DNA of 64,000 bases from Rhodospirillum centenum SW. GTDB lineage: Bacteria > Pseudomonadota > Alphaproteobacteria > Azospirillales > Azospirillaceae. Shown here one piece after another: positions 55,369 through 63,767 of the stretch (within the stretch, counting starts at the first letter, position 1; the number at the start of each line of letters is the position of its first letter). The notes below the pieces were generated by a model. It was not told the origin of the DNA. It saw nothing but the letters and a program-made list of their open reading frames with translations, and did not search any database. The stretch lies in contig NC_011420.2 of the NCBI RefSeq assembly GCF_000016185.1, positions 2,891,001 through 2,955,000 on the forward strand. Reading direction: 5' to 3'. The translations under genes and the position numbers were made by a program.

Positions 55369-56412
55369 TCAGAAGCGGACCGTCATTCCGGCACGCAGGC
55401 TGTGTCCGTCGGGACCGCGGTGACGGTCCTCGGTGACGTGGTCCAGGGTGAACAGCGTCCCTTCCGGCCGTTCCAGGCTGGCGGTCAGCATCAGCACCGA
55501 TTTCGTGGTCCTGCCGCCCAGGCGCAGGCGCGCCTCGCGGTCGCGGCGGCGCCGGCCGCCGTCGCCCAGGGGCAGCCACCAGGAGACGTCGGCCCCCAGC
55601 CGCAGCCAGCCGATCCGGCCCAGGTCGTGGCCGTAGTCCGCCGCCAGCCGTGCCAGCGTCTCCACCGCCACGGCTCCGGACCCGCCCGGTCCGGCCGTGC
55701 CGCTGCGTCCGGCCTGAACCCCCAGGCGCAGCTCGGGCGTCAGGGTCAGCCCCGGTGCCGGCTCGAAGCGGCCGACCCCGCCCAGCTCGCCGAACAGCAC
55801 GCCGGCAGCGCGGGCGTCGCCGCCGTCGTTGCCGGGTGCGGCGGCGTCGCCTTCCCTGCCGCCGGGTGCGGCGGTGTGGCCTTCGCTGCCGCCGGGCGCG
55901 GCGGCGTGGCCGATGCCGGCGATGGCGTGCAGGCCCGTTCCCGACGTCTCCGTGCGGGACAGATAGACCGCCAGCGTGCGCGCCGTGAGGCCGTCCGCCT
56001 CCGGCGCCTCGACATAGGACGCGGTGATGCCGGCCATGCCGCGCCCGTCCAGCTCCAGATCGACCCCGGCGGTCAGCCCGTCGCTCAGCAGCCGGCCGCC
56101 GATCCAGTGGACGCCGCCGCTGACGAAGGCGCCCAGGCGCCTGGCCAGACTGCCGCTGCCCTCGGGCACCGGGGCCAGGGCAGCGGCCGGCACTTCCGTT
56201 CCGGACAGGCCGAGCGCCAGCCCCTCCAGGTCCAGCCCGCCCTTGTCCTGTATCCGGCGTTCGCCGATCCGGGCGACCACGCCGTCCAGGTGGAGGCGCC
56301 CCGCGGCCACCGCCGCGTCCAGCGCCTCCTGCCGCCGCGGGACCGAGGCGTCTGCGCCGCCCGCCCACGCCGTCAGCATGACGGCGATCGCGATTCCGAT
56401 GACGGACCGCAT
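55369..56412 (-). CDS. outer-membrane beta-barrel-like protein
   Basis: A 347-residue exported protein. The first 23 residues form a signal peptide ending near GGADA. The mature part is made of alternating short strands with aromatic and glycine residues (GRLLSDGLTAGVDLELDGRG, LRLGADVSWWLPLGDGG) and ends in MTVRF, a terminal Phe typical of outer-membrane barrels inserted by BamA. A Gly/Ala/Pro-rich loop in the middle consists of three tandem decapeptides. No autotransporter passenger signature is evident. Function unknown; outer-membrane location is inferred. Confidence 0.78.
   Translation of the reverse strand: MRSVIGIAIAVMLTAWAGGADASVPRRQEALDAAVAAGRLHLDGVVARIGERRIQDKGGLDLEGLALGLSGTEVPAAALAPVPEGSGSLARRLGAFVSGGVHWIGGRLLSDGLTAGVDLELDGRGMAGITASYVEAPEADGLTARTLAVYLSRTETSGTGLHAIAGIGHAAAPGGSEGHTAAPGGREGDAAAPGNDGGDARAAGVLFGELGGVGRFEPAPGLTLTPELRLGVQAGRSGTAGPGGSGAVAVETLARLAADYGHDLGRIGWLRLGADVSWWLPLGDGGRRRRDREARLRLGGRTTKSVLMLTASLERPEGTLFTLDHVTEDRHRGPDGHSLRAGMTVRF
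55828..55917 (-). repeat. 30-base tandem repeat in barrel-like gene
   Basis: Three in-frame 30-base units encoding GHAAAPGGSE, GHTAAPGGRE and GDAAAPGNDG, probably an exposed loop. Units B and C differ at a few positions only, so copy-number change by slippage is plausible. Confidence 0.9.
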
Positions 56413-56877
56413 CCTTCTCTCCGCTCTGCCGCTTCGCGGAGGAGAGGCTCGAAGGGGCGCCCCTTCTTGCTGGTTAATCCGGAAAAAGGATTACAGCGAT
56501 GTCACGTTGACTACCCCTTGTGCGTGGCGGGGGCGGAAAATACATGCGGTTGGCGGGTCCCATCTCGTGCAGATGCCAGCCCTGTCCGAAATGAGGATTG
56601 ACCTCGGGCCGTAGACACTCCAATTACCGCACCATGCTCGACAAGCTTTGACAGGCGCCTCGCCGCGCCCTTCCCGTGGCCGACCGGAGAGGGCGGCCGC
56701 CCGCTGCACGCCGTTCCGCTCGGCATTGCGGGCTTTGCGATCCATCAGCCCGGTGGGCTGCCCGCCGCCTTGTCCGACGGGCGGCGCTGCACCGGGCCCG
56801 GTCGGGGGAGACCCCGGGGCCAGGGCCGGACTTCGCCGGACCGACCAAGGCCGGACCAACCAAGAAGGAGACGAAAA
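56413..56877. other. divergent intergenic region with palindrome
   Basis: About 465 bases between the barrel gene and the DJ-1 gene. It contains a perfect 16-base palindrome, GAAGGGGCGCCCCTTC (56451-56466), and a lower-GC patch around 56480-56620 that should hold promoters (for example TTGAC at 56506). No credible gene is visible. Confidence 0.6.
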
Positions 56878-57447
56878 TTGACCGATCAGCCGCTCGCCGG
56901 AAAGACCGTCGCCATCCTCGTTGCCAACGGCTTCGAGGAGCTGGAAATGACCGAGCCGCAGCGCGCCCTCCTGAAGCTGGGTGCCGCCCCGAAGATCATC
57001 TCTCCCGAACAGGGCCTCGTGAACGGCTGGCACGGCGCCGCCTGGGGTCACTATTTCCCGACCGACAAGCATGTCGGCGACGTGCTGGCGGCCGATTTCG
57101 ACCTGCTGCTGCTGCCGGGCGGTGAGCGCAGCGTCGCCAAGCTGTCCAACAACCCGCACACCCGCCGCATCATCGGCAGCTTCATGGATGCCGGCAAGGG
57201 CGTCGCCGCCATCGCCCAGGGCGTGCAGCTCCTGGCCGTGGCCGAGCGCGCCAAGGGCCGCACCGTCGCGGTGCCGGAAACCGCGGCCGAGACGCTGACC
57301 ACGGCCGGCGCCAAGCTGGCCGAGGAGCCGGTGGCGGTGGACCGCTTCCTGGTCACCGCGGTCGGTCAGGACCAGCTCGCAGAGTTCATCGAGACCCTGT
57401 CGCGGGTGTTCGTGCAGGCGATCGAGCAGCGCCGTCAGGCGGCCTAG
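56878..57447 (+). CDS. DJ-1/PfpI family protein
   Basis: A 189-residue DJ-1/PfpI-fold protein with a TTG start at 56878, seven bases after AGAAGGAG. The N-terminus is VAILVANGFEELEMTEPQRA, with the conserved Glu of the catalytic pocket. At the nucleophile position, where most members have Cys (Gly-x-Cys-x-Gly), this sequence reads GVAAIAQGVQLLAVAER, so Cys is replaced by Gln-Gly. Loss of the nucleophile suggests a non-protease, non-glyoxalase role. Followed by a terminator. Confidence 0.86.
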   Translation: MTDQPLAGKTVAILVANGFEELEMTEPQRALLKLGAAPKIISPEQGLVNGWHGAAWGHYFPTDKHVGDVLAADFDLLLLPGGERSVAKLSNNPHTRRIIGSFMDAGKGVAAIAQGVQLLAVAERAKGRTVAVPETAAETLTTAGAKLAEEPVAVDRFLVTAVGQDQLAEFIETLSRVFVQAIEQRRQAA

Positions 57448-57459
57448 TCGGTCAGGCTT

Positions 57460-57480
57460 CCGGGTCCCCCGGGGACCCGG
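57460..57480. terminator. hairpin after DJ-1 gene
   Basis: CCGGGTCCCC (57460-57469) pairs with GGGGACCCGG (57471-57480), a near-continuous palindrome 12 bases past the stop. No U-run follows; the next hairpin supplies one. Confidence 0.5.
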
Positions 57481-57492
57481 TCACTACTTCCG

Positions 57493-57523
57493 GGGCGCGC
57501 TCTTCACGGGGCGCGCCCATTTT
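57493..57523 (+). terminator. intrinsic terminator of DJ-1 gene
   Basis: GGGCGCGC (57493-57500) pairs with GCGCGCCC (57511-57518), ten-base loop, followed by ATTTT. A compact Rho-independent terminator. Confidence 0.8.
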
Positions 57524-57734
57524 CGTTGCGCCCTTTCGTTGCGCCCTCTGCCCCTGCCTCCCTGGAGCGTCCGTGAATTTAAGGTGTCGGCCCTGCAGGG
57601 GGATTCCGTCCCGCGGACGAACGGTCTAGGGTCGGAGCGTCCGCGCCACAGATCGGTTTCAGGTGGCGGGCCTGTCAGAGCGCCCTCCCGGGTCCCCGTC
57701 GGCCCCCCGGGAAACCGCATCCGGAGAGACCACG

Positions 57735-58598
57735 ATGCCGCGTGCCCTGCCGCTCCTGCGCCGCGATCCGCACCGCTCGCCGCTGCGCGACCCGGCGGAG
57801 CGGGGGGACCTCCGCAGCGGCAGCGTCCCGCCGGGGTACGGTCGGCTCTGCGTCGCCACCTGGAACATCCATTCCTGCGTCGGCATGGACGCCCGCTTCG
57901 CGCCGGAGCGCACGGCCTGCGTCATCCGCGGCCTGGATGCCGACGTCGTCGGGCTGCAGGAGGTGGGCTGGCACCATCGCGGCGAAATGGGCGTGGACCA
58001 GTTCGCCTTCCTGGAGGCGGCGACCGGCTACCGGGCCCTGGCCGGCCCGACCAAGCACAACCGCGCCGCCCACTACGGCAACGCCCTGCTGACCCGGCGC
58101 CCCGTGCTGGAGGTCGCCCCCCTCGACCTCGCCATGCCGATGCGCGAGCCGCGCGGCGGGCTCTGTGCGGTGCTGGATCTGGACGGGGTGGAGGTGCAGG
58201 TGATCGTGGCCCATCTCGGGCTCGACCCGTGGGAACGCAATGCCCAGGTCACCCGCATCCTGTCCTTCCTGGACGCGCGGCCGCCGCGGCCGACCGTCTT
58301 CATGGGCGATCTGAACGAATGGCGCCCGAAGGCGCCGCGGCTGGCGCGGCTGTCGGAACGGCTGCCCGACTGCGCCGCGCCGCGCAGCTTCCATGCCCGG
58401 CTGCCGACGCTGCGGCTGGACCGCATCTTCGTCTCCCCGACGCTGCACCTCGCCAGCTTCGAGGTGGTGCGCAGCGCCATGACCCGCCGCGCCTCCGACC
58501 ATCTGCCGGTGCGGGCGCTGATCGGGGTGCCGCCGCGCGACGCCGACCGCCAGGCCGGGGGGGATCGCCCTGCGGTCGGTCCCTGCGAGTTCCGTTGA
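57735..58598 (+). CDS. endonuclease/exonuclease/phosphatase (EEP) family hydrolase
   Basis: A 287-residue metal-dependent phosphodiesterase of the DNase I-like fold. The landmarks are CVATWNIHSCVGMD (metal Asn), GLQEVGWHH (catalytic Glu), VFMGDLNEWRPK (Asp-x-Asn) and ASDHLPVRALIG (Asp-His). The His in IVAHLGLD completes the set. The start ATG 57735 follows GGAGAG. Substrates of this branch range from phospholipids to nucleic acids and are not fixed here. The DNA between the DJ-1 terminator and this gene holds only promoter-like sequence. Confidence 0.85.
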   Translation: MPRALPLLRRDPHRSPLRDPAERGDLRSGSVPPGYGRLCVATWNIHSCVGMDARFAPERTACVIRGLDADVVGLQEVGWHHRGEMGVDQFAFLEAATGYRALAGPTKHNRAAHYGNALLTRRPVLEVAPLDLAMPMREPRGGLCAVLDLDGVEVQVIVAHLGLDPWERNAQVTRILSFLDARPPRPTVFMGDLNEWRPKAPRLARLSERLPDCAAPRSFHARLPTLRLDRIFVSPTLHLASFEVVRSAMTRRASDHLPVRALIGVPPRDADRQAGGDRPAVGPCEFR

Positions 58599-58631
58599 CA
58601 GCGGGCGCGGCCAGCCTCACCTTCCGGCGTC

Positions 58632-59162
58632 ATGATCCGCATCCATGCGACCTGCGTGAGCGTGTCCGGCGCGGGGGTCCTGATCCGCGGCCCCTCCGGC
58701 GCCGGCAAATCCGACCTCGCCCTGCGCCTGGTCGATGCCGGGGCGTTGCTCGTTGCCGATGACGTGGTCGAGCTGACGCCCGGCGACAGCCACAACGACA
58801 GCAACAGCAACAGCGACAACACCAGCGGCGCCGGCGGTCAGGCGGCCCGCCTGCTGGCCCGGGCGCCGGCCGCGCTGGCGGGGCTGCTGGAGGTGCGCGG
58901 TGTCGGCATCCTGCCCGTTCCCCATCTCGATGCGGTGACGCTGGCGCTGGTCGCGGATCTGCTGCCGCCGGGCCGTCCGGCGGAGCGCCTGCCGGAACCG
59001 GCGACCGTGACCCTGGCGGGCGTCGCCCTGCCGCGCATCGCGCTGGCCCCGTTCGAGGTCTCGGCCGTGGCCAAGCTGCGCCTCGCCGCGGCTGCGGCCG
59101 TGGCCCGCATGCCTTTCCTGCCGCCCGCTTTCGCTGCCCTGCCCGCGGATGGTGCGCCATGA
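58632..59162 (+). CDS. hprK: HPr serine kinase/phosphorylase (short form)
   Basis: HprK phosphorylates Ser46 of HPr. The 176-residue product consists only of the C-terminal kinase domain, as in alphaproteobacteria. The Walker A is GPSGAGKSDLALRL and the catalytic region LVADDVVELTPG. Unusual is a 16-residue insertion of low complexity after that region (HNDSNSNSDNTSGAGG), encoded by short AACAGC-type repeats. rapZ starts within the stop (ATGA). This cluster controls carbon and nitrogen metabolism, probably together with ChvGI. Confidence 0.92.
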   Translation: MIRIHATCVSVSGAGVLIRGPSGAGKSDLALRLVDAGALLVADDVVELTPGDSHNDSNSNSDNTSGAGGQAARLLARAPAALAGLLEVRGVGILPVPHLDAVTLALVADLLPPGRPAERLPEPATVTLAGVALPRIALAPFEVSAVAKLRLAAAAAVARMPFLPPAFAALPADGAP

Positions 59163-60157
59163 CCGGCCAGCCCCTCACGATGGAAACGGCGGCCGGGGCG
59201 GACGCCGGGACGGGAGCGGCCACGCACCCCGCCGACGGCCGCCGCCCGGTGGTGGTGGTCACCGGCATGTCCGGCGGTGGCCTGTCCACGGCGCTGAAGG
59301 CGCTGGAGGATCTGGGCTACGAGGCGGTGGACAATCTCCGCCTGTCGCTGCTGACGGCCCTGGTGTTCCAGGCACACGACCGGCCGCTCGCCATCGGCAT
59401 CGACAGCCGCACCCGCGATTTCAGCGCCGACGCCCTGTTGCAGGAGCTGGACGCGCTGCGCGCCCATCCCGACCTCCGGGTCCGCCTGCTGTTCATGGAG
59501 GCGACGGAGGAGGTGCTGCAACGGCGCTACACCGAGACGCGCCGGCCGCACCCCCTGGCCGTGGACCGGCCGGTGCCCGACGGCATCGCCCTGGAGCGCA
59601 CGCTGCTGGTGCCGCTGCGCGAGGCGGCGGAGGTGGTGATCGATACCTCCCAGCTCTCCATCCATGACGTGCGGCGGCTGCTGACCGGGCATTTCCGGCT
59701 GGACGGCGATCCCAGCCTGCATGTCTTCGTCACCAGCTTCGCCTACCGCCACGGCGTCCCGCGCGAGGCGGATCTGGTGTTCGACGTGCGCTTCCTGGAC
59801 AACCCGCACTGGGACCCGGCCCTGCGGCCCCTGACCGGGCTGGACCGGCCGGTGGCCGAGCATGTCGGGCGCGACCCGGACTTCCCGGACTTCTTCCGGC
59901 ACCTGACGACGCTGCTGGCGCCGCTGCTGCCGCGCTACGCCCGGGAGGGCAAGCACTACCTCACCATCGCCATCGGCTGCACCGGCGGCCGCCACCGTTC
60001 CGTCTTCACCGCCCACCGGCTGGCCGGCTGGCTGCGGGACCAGGGCTACAAGGTGGGCGAAGGCCACCGCGACCTGGACCGCCGCCACCCGGCGCCTGAA
60101 CCCGCCCCGCCGTGGCGGGAGGTCGCCAGCAGGGAGACCCCCGAGGAGCACAGATGA
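59159..60157 (+). CDS. rapZ: RNase adaptor protein RapZ
   Basis: RapZ binds small RNAs and RNase E in Escherichia coli and GTP/ATP in vitro. The 332-residue product begins with a 26-residue Ala-rich extension. The P-loop is degenerate: VVVTGMSGGGLSTALKALED, where the usual invariant Lys is Leu. The downstream LEDLGYEAVDNL and the C-terminal IAIGCTGGRHRSVFTAHRLA are conserved, so the fold and the C-terminal RNA-related region are intact. Overlaps the EIIA gene by four bases (ATGA). Confidence 0.92.
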   Translation: MTGQPLTMETAAGADAGTGAATHPADGRRPVVVVTGMSGGGLSTALKALEDLGYEAVDNLRLSLLTALVFQAHDRPLAIGIDSRTRDFSADALLQELDALRAHPDLRVRLLFMEATEEVLQRRYTETRRPHPLAVDRPVPDGIALERTLLVPLREAAEVVIDTSQLSIHDVRRLLTGHFRLDGDPSLHVFVTSFAYRHGVPREADLVFDVRFLDNPHWDPALRPLTGLDRPVAEHVGRDPDFPDFFRHLTTLLAPLLPRYAREGKHYLTIAIGCTGGRHRSVFTAHRLAGWLRDQGYKVGEGHRDLDRRHPAPEPAPPWREVASRETPEEHR

Positions 60158-60555
60158 TCGGCTTGGTTCTCGTCACCCACGGCCGGCTGGCCGAGGAGTT
60201 CATCGCGGCGCTGGAACATGTCGTCGGCCCGCAGGAGAAGGTGCGCGCCGTCTGCATCGGGGCGGACGACGACATGGAGAAGCGGCGGGAGGAGATCCTC
60301 GCCAAGGTCGGGGAATGCGACAGCGGGCGCGGCGTCGTGGTGCTGACCGACATGTTCGGCGGCACCCCGTCCAACCTCGCCATCTCCATCCTGGACCGGG
60401 CCCGGGTCGAGGTCATCGCCGGCGTCAACCTGCCCATGCTCATCAAGCTGGCCAGCGTGCGCAAGACGGAGACCATGAAGAACACGGTGCAGGCGGCCCA
60501 GGATGCCGGCCGCAAATACATCAACGTCGCCTCCTCCCTGCTGGCGGACGGCTGA
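60154..60555 (+). CDS. PTS mannose/fructose-type EIIA component
   Basis: A 133-residue EIIA-Man-type domain. The phosphorylated His is in GLVLVTHGRLAEEFIAALEH (His9), and the core continues GVVVLTDMFGGTPSNLAISI. No EIIB or EIIC is encoded nearby, so it is regulatory, receiving phosphate from HPr. The start overlaps the rapZ stop. Confidence 0.92.
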   Translation: MIGLVLVTHGRLAEEFIAALEHVVGPQEKVRAVCIGADDDMEKRREEILAKVGECDSGRGVVVLTDMFGGTPSNLAISILDRARVEVIAGVNLPMLIKLASVRKTETMKNTVQAAQDAGRKYINVASSLLADG

Positions 60556-60558
60556 CCC

Positions 60559-60855
60559 ATGGATGTCGAACGCATCGGGGGCGGCGACGCCCTCACCGCC
60601 GTGCTGCTGATCCAGAACCGCCGCGGCCTGCACGCCCGTGCGGCGGCGAAGTTCGTCCGGCTGGCGGCCGAATACGATGCCGAGGTCGAGGTGACCCGCG
60701 GCGACCAGACCGTGTCGGGCCAGTCGATCATGGGGCTGATGATGCTGGCCGCGGGGCTCGGCACCTCCGTGCATCTCGCCGCGCGTGGCCCCCAGGCCGC
60801 CGAGGCCCTGGCCGCCCTGGCCGATCTGGTCGGGCGCAAGTTCGATGAAGACTGA
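60559..60855 (+). CDS. ptsH: phosphocarrier protein HPr
   Basis: A 98-residue HPr. The EI-phosphorylated His is in NRRGLHARAAAKFVRL. The kinase-regulated Ser is in VSGQSIMGLMMLAAG, the target of HprK. Both regulatory sites are therefore present. It starts three bases after the EIIA gene and overlaps ptsI. Confidence 0.95.
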   Translation: MDVERIGGGDALTAVLLIQNRRGLHARAAAKFVRLAAEYDAEVEVTRGDQTVSGQSIMGLMMLAAGLGTSVHLAARGPQAAEALAALADLVGRKFDED

Positions 60856-62641
60856 CCGTCCACCGAAGACCGACCGACCGCCGACCCCGCCGCAGGACCG
60901 CATCCTGCGCGGTCTCGGCGTGTCCGCCGGCATCGCCATCGGCCCGGCGCACCTCGTCGAGTCGGGCTCCCTCCAGGTGCCCGAATATCCGGTGCCGGCC
61001 GACGGCATCGAGGAGGAGGTGACGCGCTTCCAGGTGGCGGTGGAGAAGGCGCGCAAGCAGATCAGCAAGCTGAAGGCCAAGGCATCGGTGCTGCCGGGAT
61101 CGGCGTCGGAGGATGTCGGCTTCCTGCTCGACGCGCATCTGGCGATGCTGACCGGCTCGCGGCTCATCCGCGGCGTGGAGCGGCGCATGCGCGATCTCCG
61201 CTGCAATGCCGAGGCGGCCGTGCAGGCGGAGATCGCCGCCATCGCCCAGACCTTCGCCGAGATGGACGACGCCTATCTGTCCGCCCGCGTCGCCGACGTG
61301 CGCGAGGTGGGCAAGCGGCTGCTGCGCATCCTGATGGACCGCAAGTACCAGGCCTTCGCCACCCTGCCGGAAGGGGCCGTCGTGCTGGCGGAGGAACTGA
61401 CCCCCGCCGACACCGCCCTGATGGACCCGCGCCGCATCGCCGGCTTCGCCACCCTGCTGGGCGGGGCCGAGGGGCACACGGCGATCATGGCCCGCTCGCT
61501 GGGCCTGCCGGCGGTGCTGGGTGTGCCCGGCGTCCTGGCCGGGGTGCAGCCGGGCGACATGGTGGTGGTGGACGGCATCGCCGGCCGGGTCTGCCTGAAC
61601 CCCTCGCCGGCCATGCTGGAGGAATACCGGCACCGGCGCGAGGCGCTGCTGGCCGAGCGGCGGCAGTTGAAGTCGCTGCGCCGGCTGCCGTCGGTCACCC
61701 GCGACGGCACCGACGTCACCCTGCTGGCGAACCTGGAACTGCCGCGCGAGGTGGAGACGGCGGTGGAGGCGGGGGCCGCCGGCGTGGGGCTGCTGCGCAC
61801 CGAGTTCCTGTTCATGAACCGCGACGACCTGCCCGACGAGGAGGAGCAGACCGCGCAGCTGACCGACTTCCTGCGCCGCATGAACGGCCAGCCGGTCACC
61901 GCCCGCACCCTGGACGTGGGCGGGGAGAAGCTGGCGACGGCGCTGCGCCAGCCCCTGGGCGAGCCGGCCAACCCGGCGCTGGGCCTGCGCGCCATCCGCC
62001 TGGGCCTGCGCGAGCCGAAGCTGCTGGAGACGCAGCTCGCCGCCATGCTGCGGGCGGCGGCGGAGGGGCCGCTGCGCATCCTGCTGCCGATGATCTGCGC
62101 CCCGGCCGAGGTCCGGAAGGTGCGGGAGATCATGGCGACCGTGGCCCGCCGGCTGCGCCGGCGCGGCGTGCGGATCGCCAACCCGCTGCCCCGGCTGGGG
62201 GTGATGATCGAGGTGCCGGGGGCGGCGCTGTCGGCCGATGCGCTGGCCCCGCTGTGCGACTTCTTCGCCATCGGGACGAACGATCTGGTGCAGTACACGC
62301 TGGCCATCGACCGCGGCGACGAACAGGTGGCGCATCTCTACGACCCGCTGCATCCGGCCGTGCTGCGGCTGGTGCAGTTCACGGTCGATGCCGCGACCCG
62401 CGCCGGCATCCCCGTCAGCGTCTGCGGCGAGATGGCGGGCGATCCGCGCTACACGGCGCTGCTGCTGGGGCTGGGGGTGCGCGAACTGTCGATGTCGCCG
62501 GGCAACCTTCCGCTGGTGAAGCGGCGGGTGCGCTCGCTCGACCTGGTGGAGGCGACCCGCCGCGCCCGGGTCATCATGGAGCAGTCCGACAGCGGCCGCA
62601 TCGCCGCCCTGCTGGACGATTTCAACGGGCTGGCCGCCTGA
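60845..62641 (+). CDS. ptsI: phosphoenolpyruvate-protein phosphotransferase (Enzyme I)
   Basis: Enzyme I, 598 residues from ATG 60845, overlapping ptsH by 11 bases. The phospho-His is in LGGAEGHTAIMARSLGLPAV. The PEP-binding barrel shows LRTEFLFMNRDDLPDEEEQ, RTLDVGGEKLA, ALGLRAIRLGLREPKLLETQ and the catalytic-Cys region VSVCGEMAGDP. There is no N-terminal GAF domain, so this is the general EI rather than PtsP. It completes a transporter-less PTS: HprK, EIIA, HPr, EI. Confidence 0.95.
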   Translation: MKTDRPPKTDRPPTPPQDRILRGLGVSAGIAIGPAHLVESGSLQVPEYPVPADGIEEEVTRFQVAVEKARKQISKLKAKASVLPGSASEDVGFLLDAHLAMLTGSRLIRGVERRMRDLRCNAEAAVQAEIAAIAQTFAEMDDAYLSARVADVREVGKRLLRILMDRKYQAFATLPEGAVVLAEELTPADTALMDPRRIAGFATLLGGAEGHTAIMARSLGLPAVLGVPGVLAGVQPGDMVVVDGIAGRVCLNPSPAMLEEYRHRREALLAERRQLKSLRRLPSVTRDGTDVTLLANLELPREVETAVEAGAAGVGLLRTEFLFMNRDDLPDEEEQTAQLTDFLRRMNGQPVTARTLDVGGEKLATALRQPLGEPANPALGLRAIRLGLREPKLLETQLAAMLRAAAEGPLRILLPMICAPAEVRKVREIMATVARRLRRRGVRIANPLPRLGVMIEVPGAALSADALAPLCDFFAIGTNDLVQYTLAIDRGDEQVAHLYDPLHPAVLRLVQFTVDAATRAGIPVSVCGEMAGDPRYTALLLGLGVRELSMSPGNLPLVKRRVRSLDLVEATRRARVIMEQSDSGRIAALLDDFNGLAA

Positions 62642-62802
62642 GAGCGGCCGGCCCGTCCCGGCGGGCGCGGGCCTGCAATGGCCGCGCGCACGGACAGCGC
62701 CCGCCGAGGCAGCAGCGCGACGGCGGCGGAGGCCTGTCGGCAAGGGACAGTGCATCCCGGTCTGTGGTTCTGGAAGGAAATCCCCGCCGGAAGGGGGGGG
62801 AA

Positions 62803-62878
62803 TGGTGGAGCCGAGGAGGATCGAACTCCCGACCTACGCATTGCGAACGCGTCGCTCTCCCAGCTGAGCTACGGCCCC
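62803..62878 (-). tRNA. tRNA-Ala (CGC anticodon)
   Basis: A 76-base cloverleaf on the minus strand with CCA encoded. The acceptor stem is GGGGCCG with CGGCTCC (one G-U pair). The D-arm contains AGCTCAGCTGGGAGAGC. The anticodon stem is ACGCG/TGCGT with loop TTCGCAA, so the anticodon is CGC, reading GCG (Ala). The T-arm is GGGAG-TTCGATC-CTCCT. All canonical features are present. A short C-rich/G-rich hairpin followed by ATTT at about 62782-62800 could be its terminator. Confidence 0.97.
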
Positions 62879-62941
62879 ACGCCGGGGCATCGCCTGGGGG
62901 TTCCCGCGGGCGGGAACTGCGATGCCCGTGAAGTGGGCGGG

Positions 62942-62970
62942 ATAATGGTCATCCGCGGGGGCGCTGTCAA
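62942..62970 (-). promoter_or_regulatory. promoter of tRNA-Ala
   Basis: Read on the minus strand: TTGACA (62970-62965), exactly 17 bases, then CATTAT (62947-62942). This is close to a consensus sigma-70 promoter. Transcription would start near 62935, about 57 bases before the tRNA. Confidence 0.85.
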
Positions 62971-63072
62971 GTGTTCCCTGCGGCCCGTTGGCGGGCAGGC
63001 TGGACAGGGCCGCATGGCCGGATTAGGGTGCCGCCCGAACCGCTCCCCCCGACGACAACGGCCGGACGCCCC

Positions 63073-63369
63073 ATGGAGCCTCTCCTCCTGACGATCTTCC
63101 AACTGCTGTTCGTGGTGCTGGGACTCTATGTCTGGGTCCTGATCATCTCGGCGGTGCTGAGCTGGCTGATCGCCTTCGACGTGATCAACACCCGCAACCG
63201 CTTCGTCTACACCCTGGCGGACATCTTCTACCGCCTGACGGAGCCGGTGCTGCGCCCGATCCGCAACGTGCTGCCCAACCTGGGCGGCATCGACATCTCC
63301 CCCATCGTCGTCATCCTGCTGATCTATTTCATCCGCAGTCTGATGGTGAATTACGGCCTGATCTACTGA
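63073..63369 (+). CDS. YggT family membrane protein
   Basis: A 98-residue inner-membrane protein with two or three hydrophobic helices (LLFVVLGLYVWVLIISAVLS, ISPIVVILLIYFIRSLMVNY) and the family centre YRLTEPVLRPIRNVLPNLGG. YggT proteins are linked to osmotic stress and to envelope biogenesis or division in different bacteria. ATG 63073 matches the family start. The downstream DUF167 gene follows within eight bases, a conserved pairing. Confidence 0.93.
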   Translation: MEPLLLTIFQLLFVVLGLYVWVLIISAVLSWLIAFDVINTRNRFVYTLADIFYRLTEPVLRPIRNVLPNLGGIDISPIVVILLIYFIRSLMVNYGLIY

Positions 63370-63377
63370 GGCCGGCC

Positions 63378-63731
63378 GTGGCGGCGCCCTCCGCCGGCGG
63401 TCCCCGCGACGGCGCGGCCTTCGCCGAGGCCGCGCCCGGCGGGGTGCGCGTCGCCCTGCGGGTGACGCCGAAGGCGTCGCGCACGGCCGTCCAGGGTCCC
63501 ATGGACGGGCCGGAGGGCCGCACCCTGCTGAAGCTGGCCGTGACGGCCGTGCCGGAGGACGGCAAGGCCAACGCCGCCGTGATCGCGCTGCTGGCGAAGC
63601 ACTGGCGGTTGCCGAAGAGCAGCATGTCCATCGTGTCCGGTGGCACGGACCGGACGAAAGTACTATTCATCGCGGGCGACGCGGCCGATCTGCTGGCCCG
63701 CATCGGCGGCCAGGGGGCCGGCGCGTCCTGA
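63378..63731 (+). CDS. DUF167 (YggU) family protein
   Basis: A 117-residue protein with a GTG start. The core matches DUF167: VALRVTPKASRTAVQG, LKLAVTAVPEDGKANAAVIA and HWRLPKSSMSIVSGGTDRTK. Function of the family is unknown although structures exist. Its association with yggT is conserved. The stop is the first of three tandem 14-base repeats. Confidence 0.92.
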   Translation: MAAPSAGGPRDGAAFAEAAPGGVRVALRVTPKASRTAVQGPMDGPEGRTLLKLAVTAVPEDGKANAAVIALLAKHWRLPKSSMSIVSGGTDRTKVLFIAGDAADLLARIGGQGAGAS

Positions 63732-63759
63732 CCGGCGCGTCCTGACCGGCGCGCCCTGA
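63718..63759. repeat. 14-base tandem repeat containing the DUF167 stop
   Basis: Three adjacent units CCGGCGCGTCCTGA, CCGGCGCGTCCTGA and CCGGCGCGCCCTGA. The TGA of the first is the DUF167 stop codon, and every unit repeats a stop in the same register plus two. Confidence 0.9.
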
Positions 63760-63767
63760 GAGGAGCA

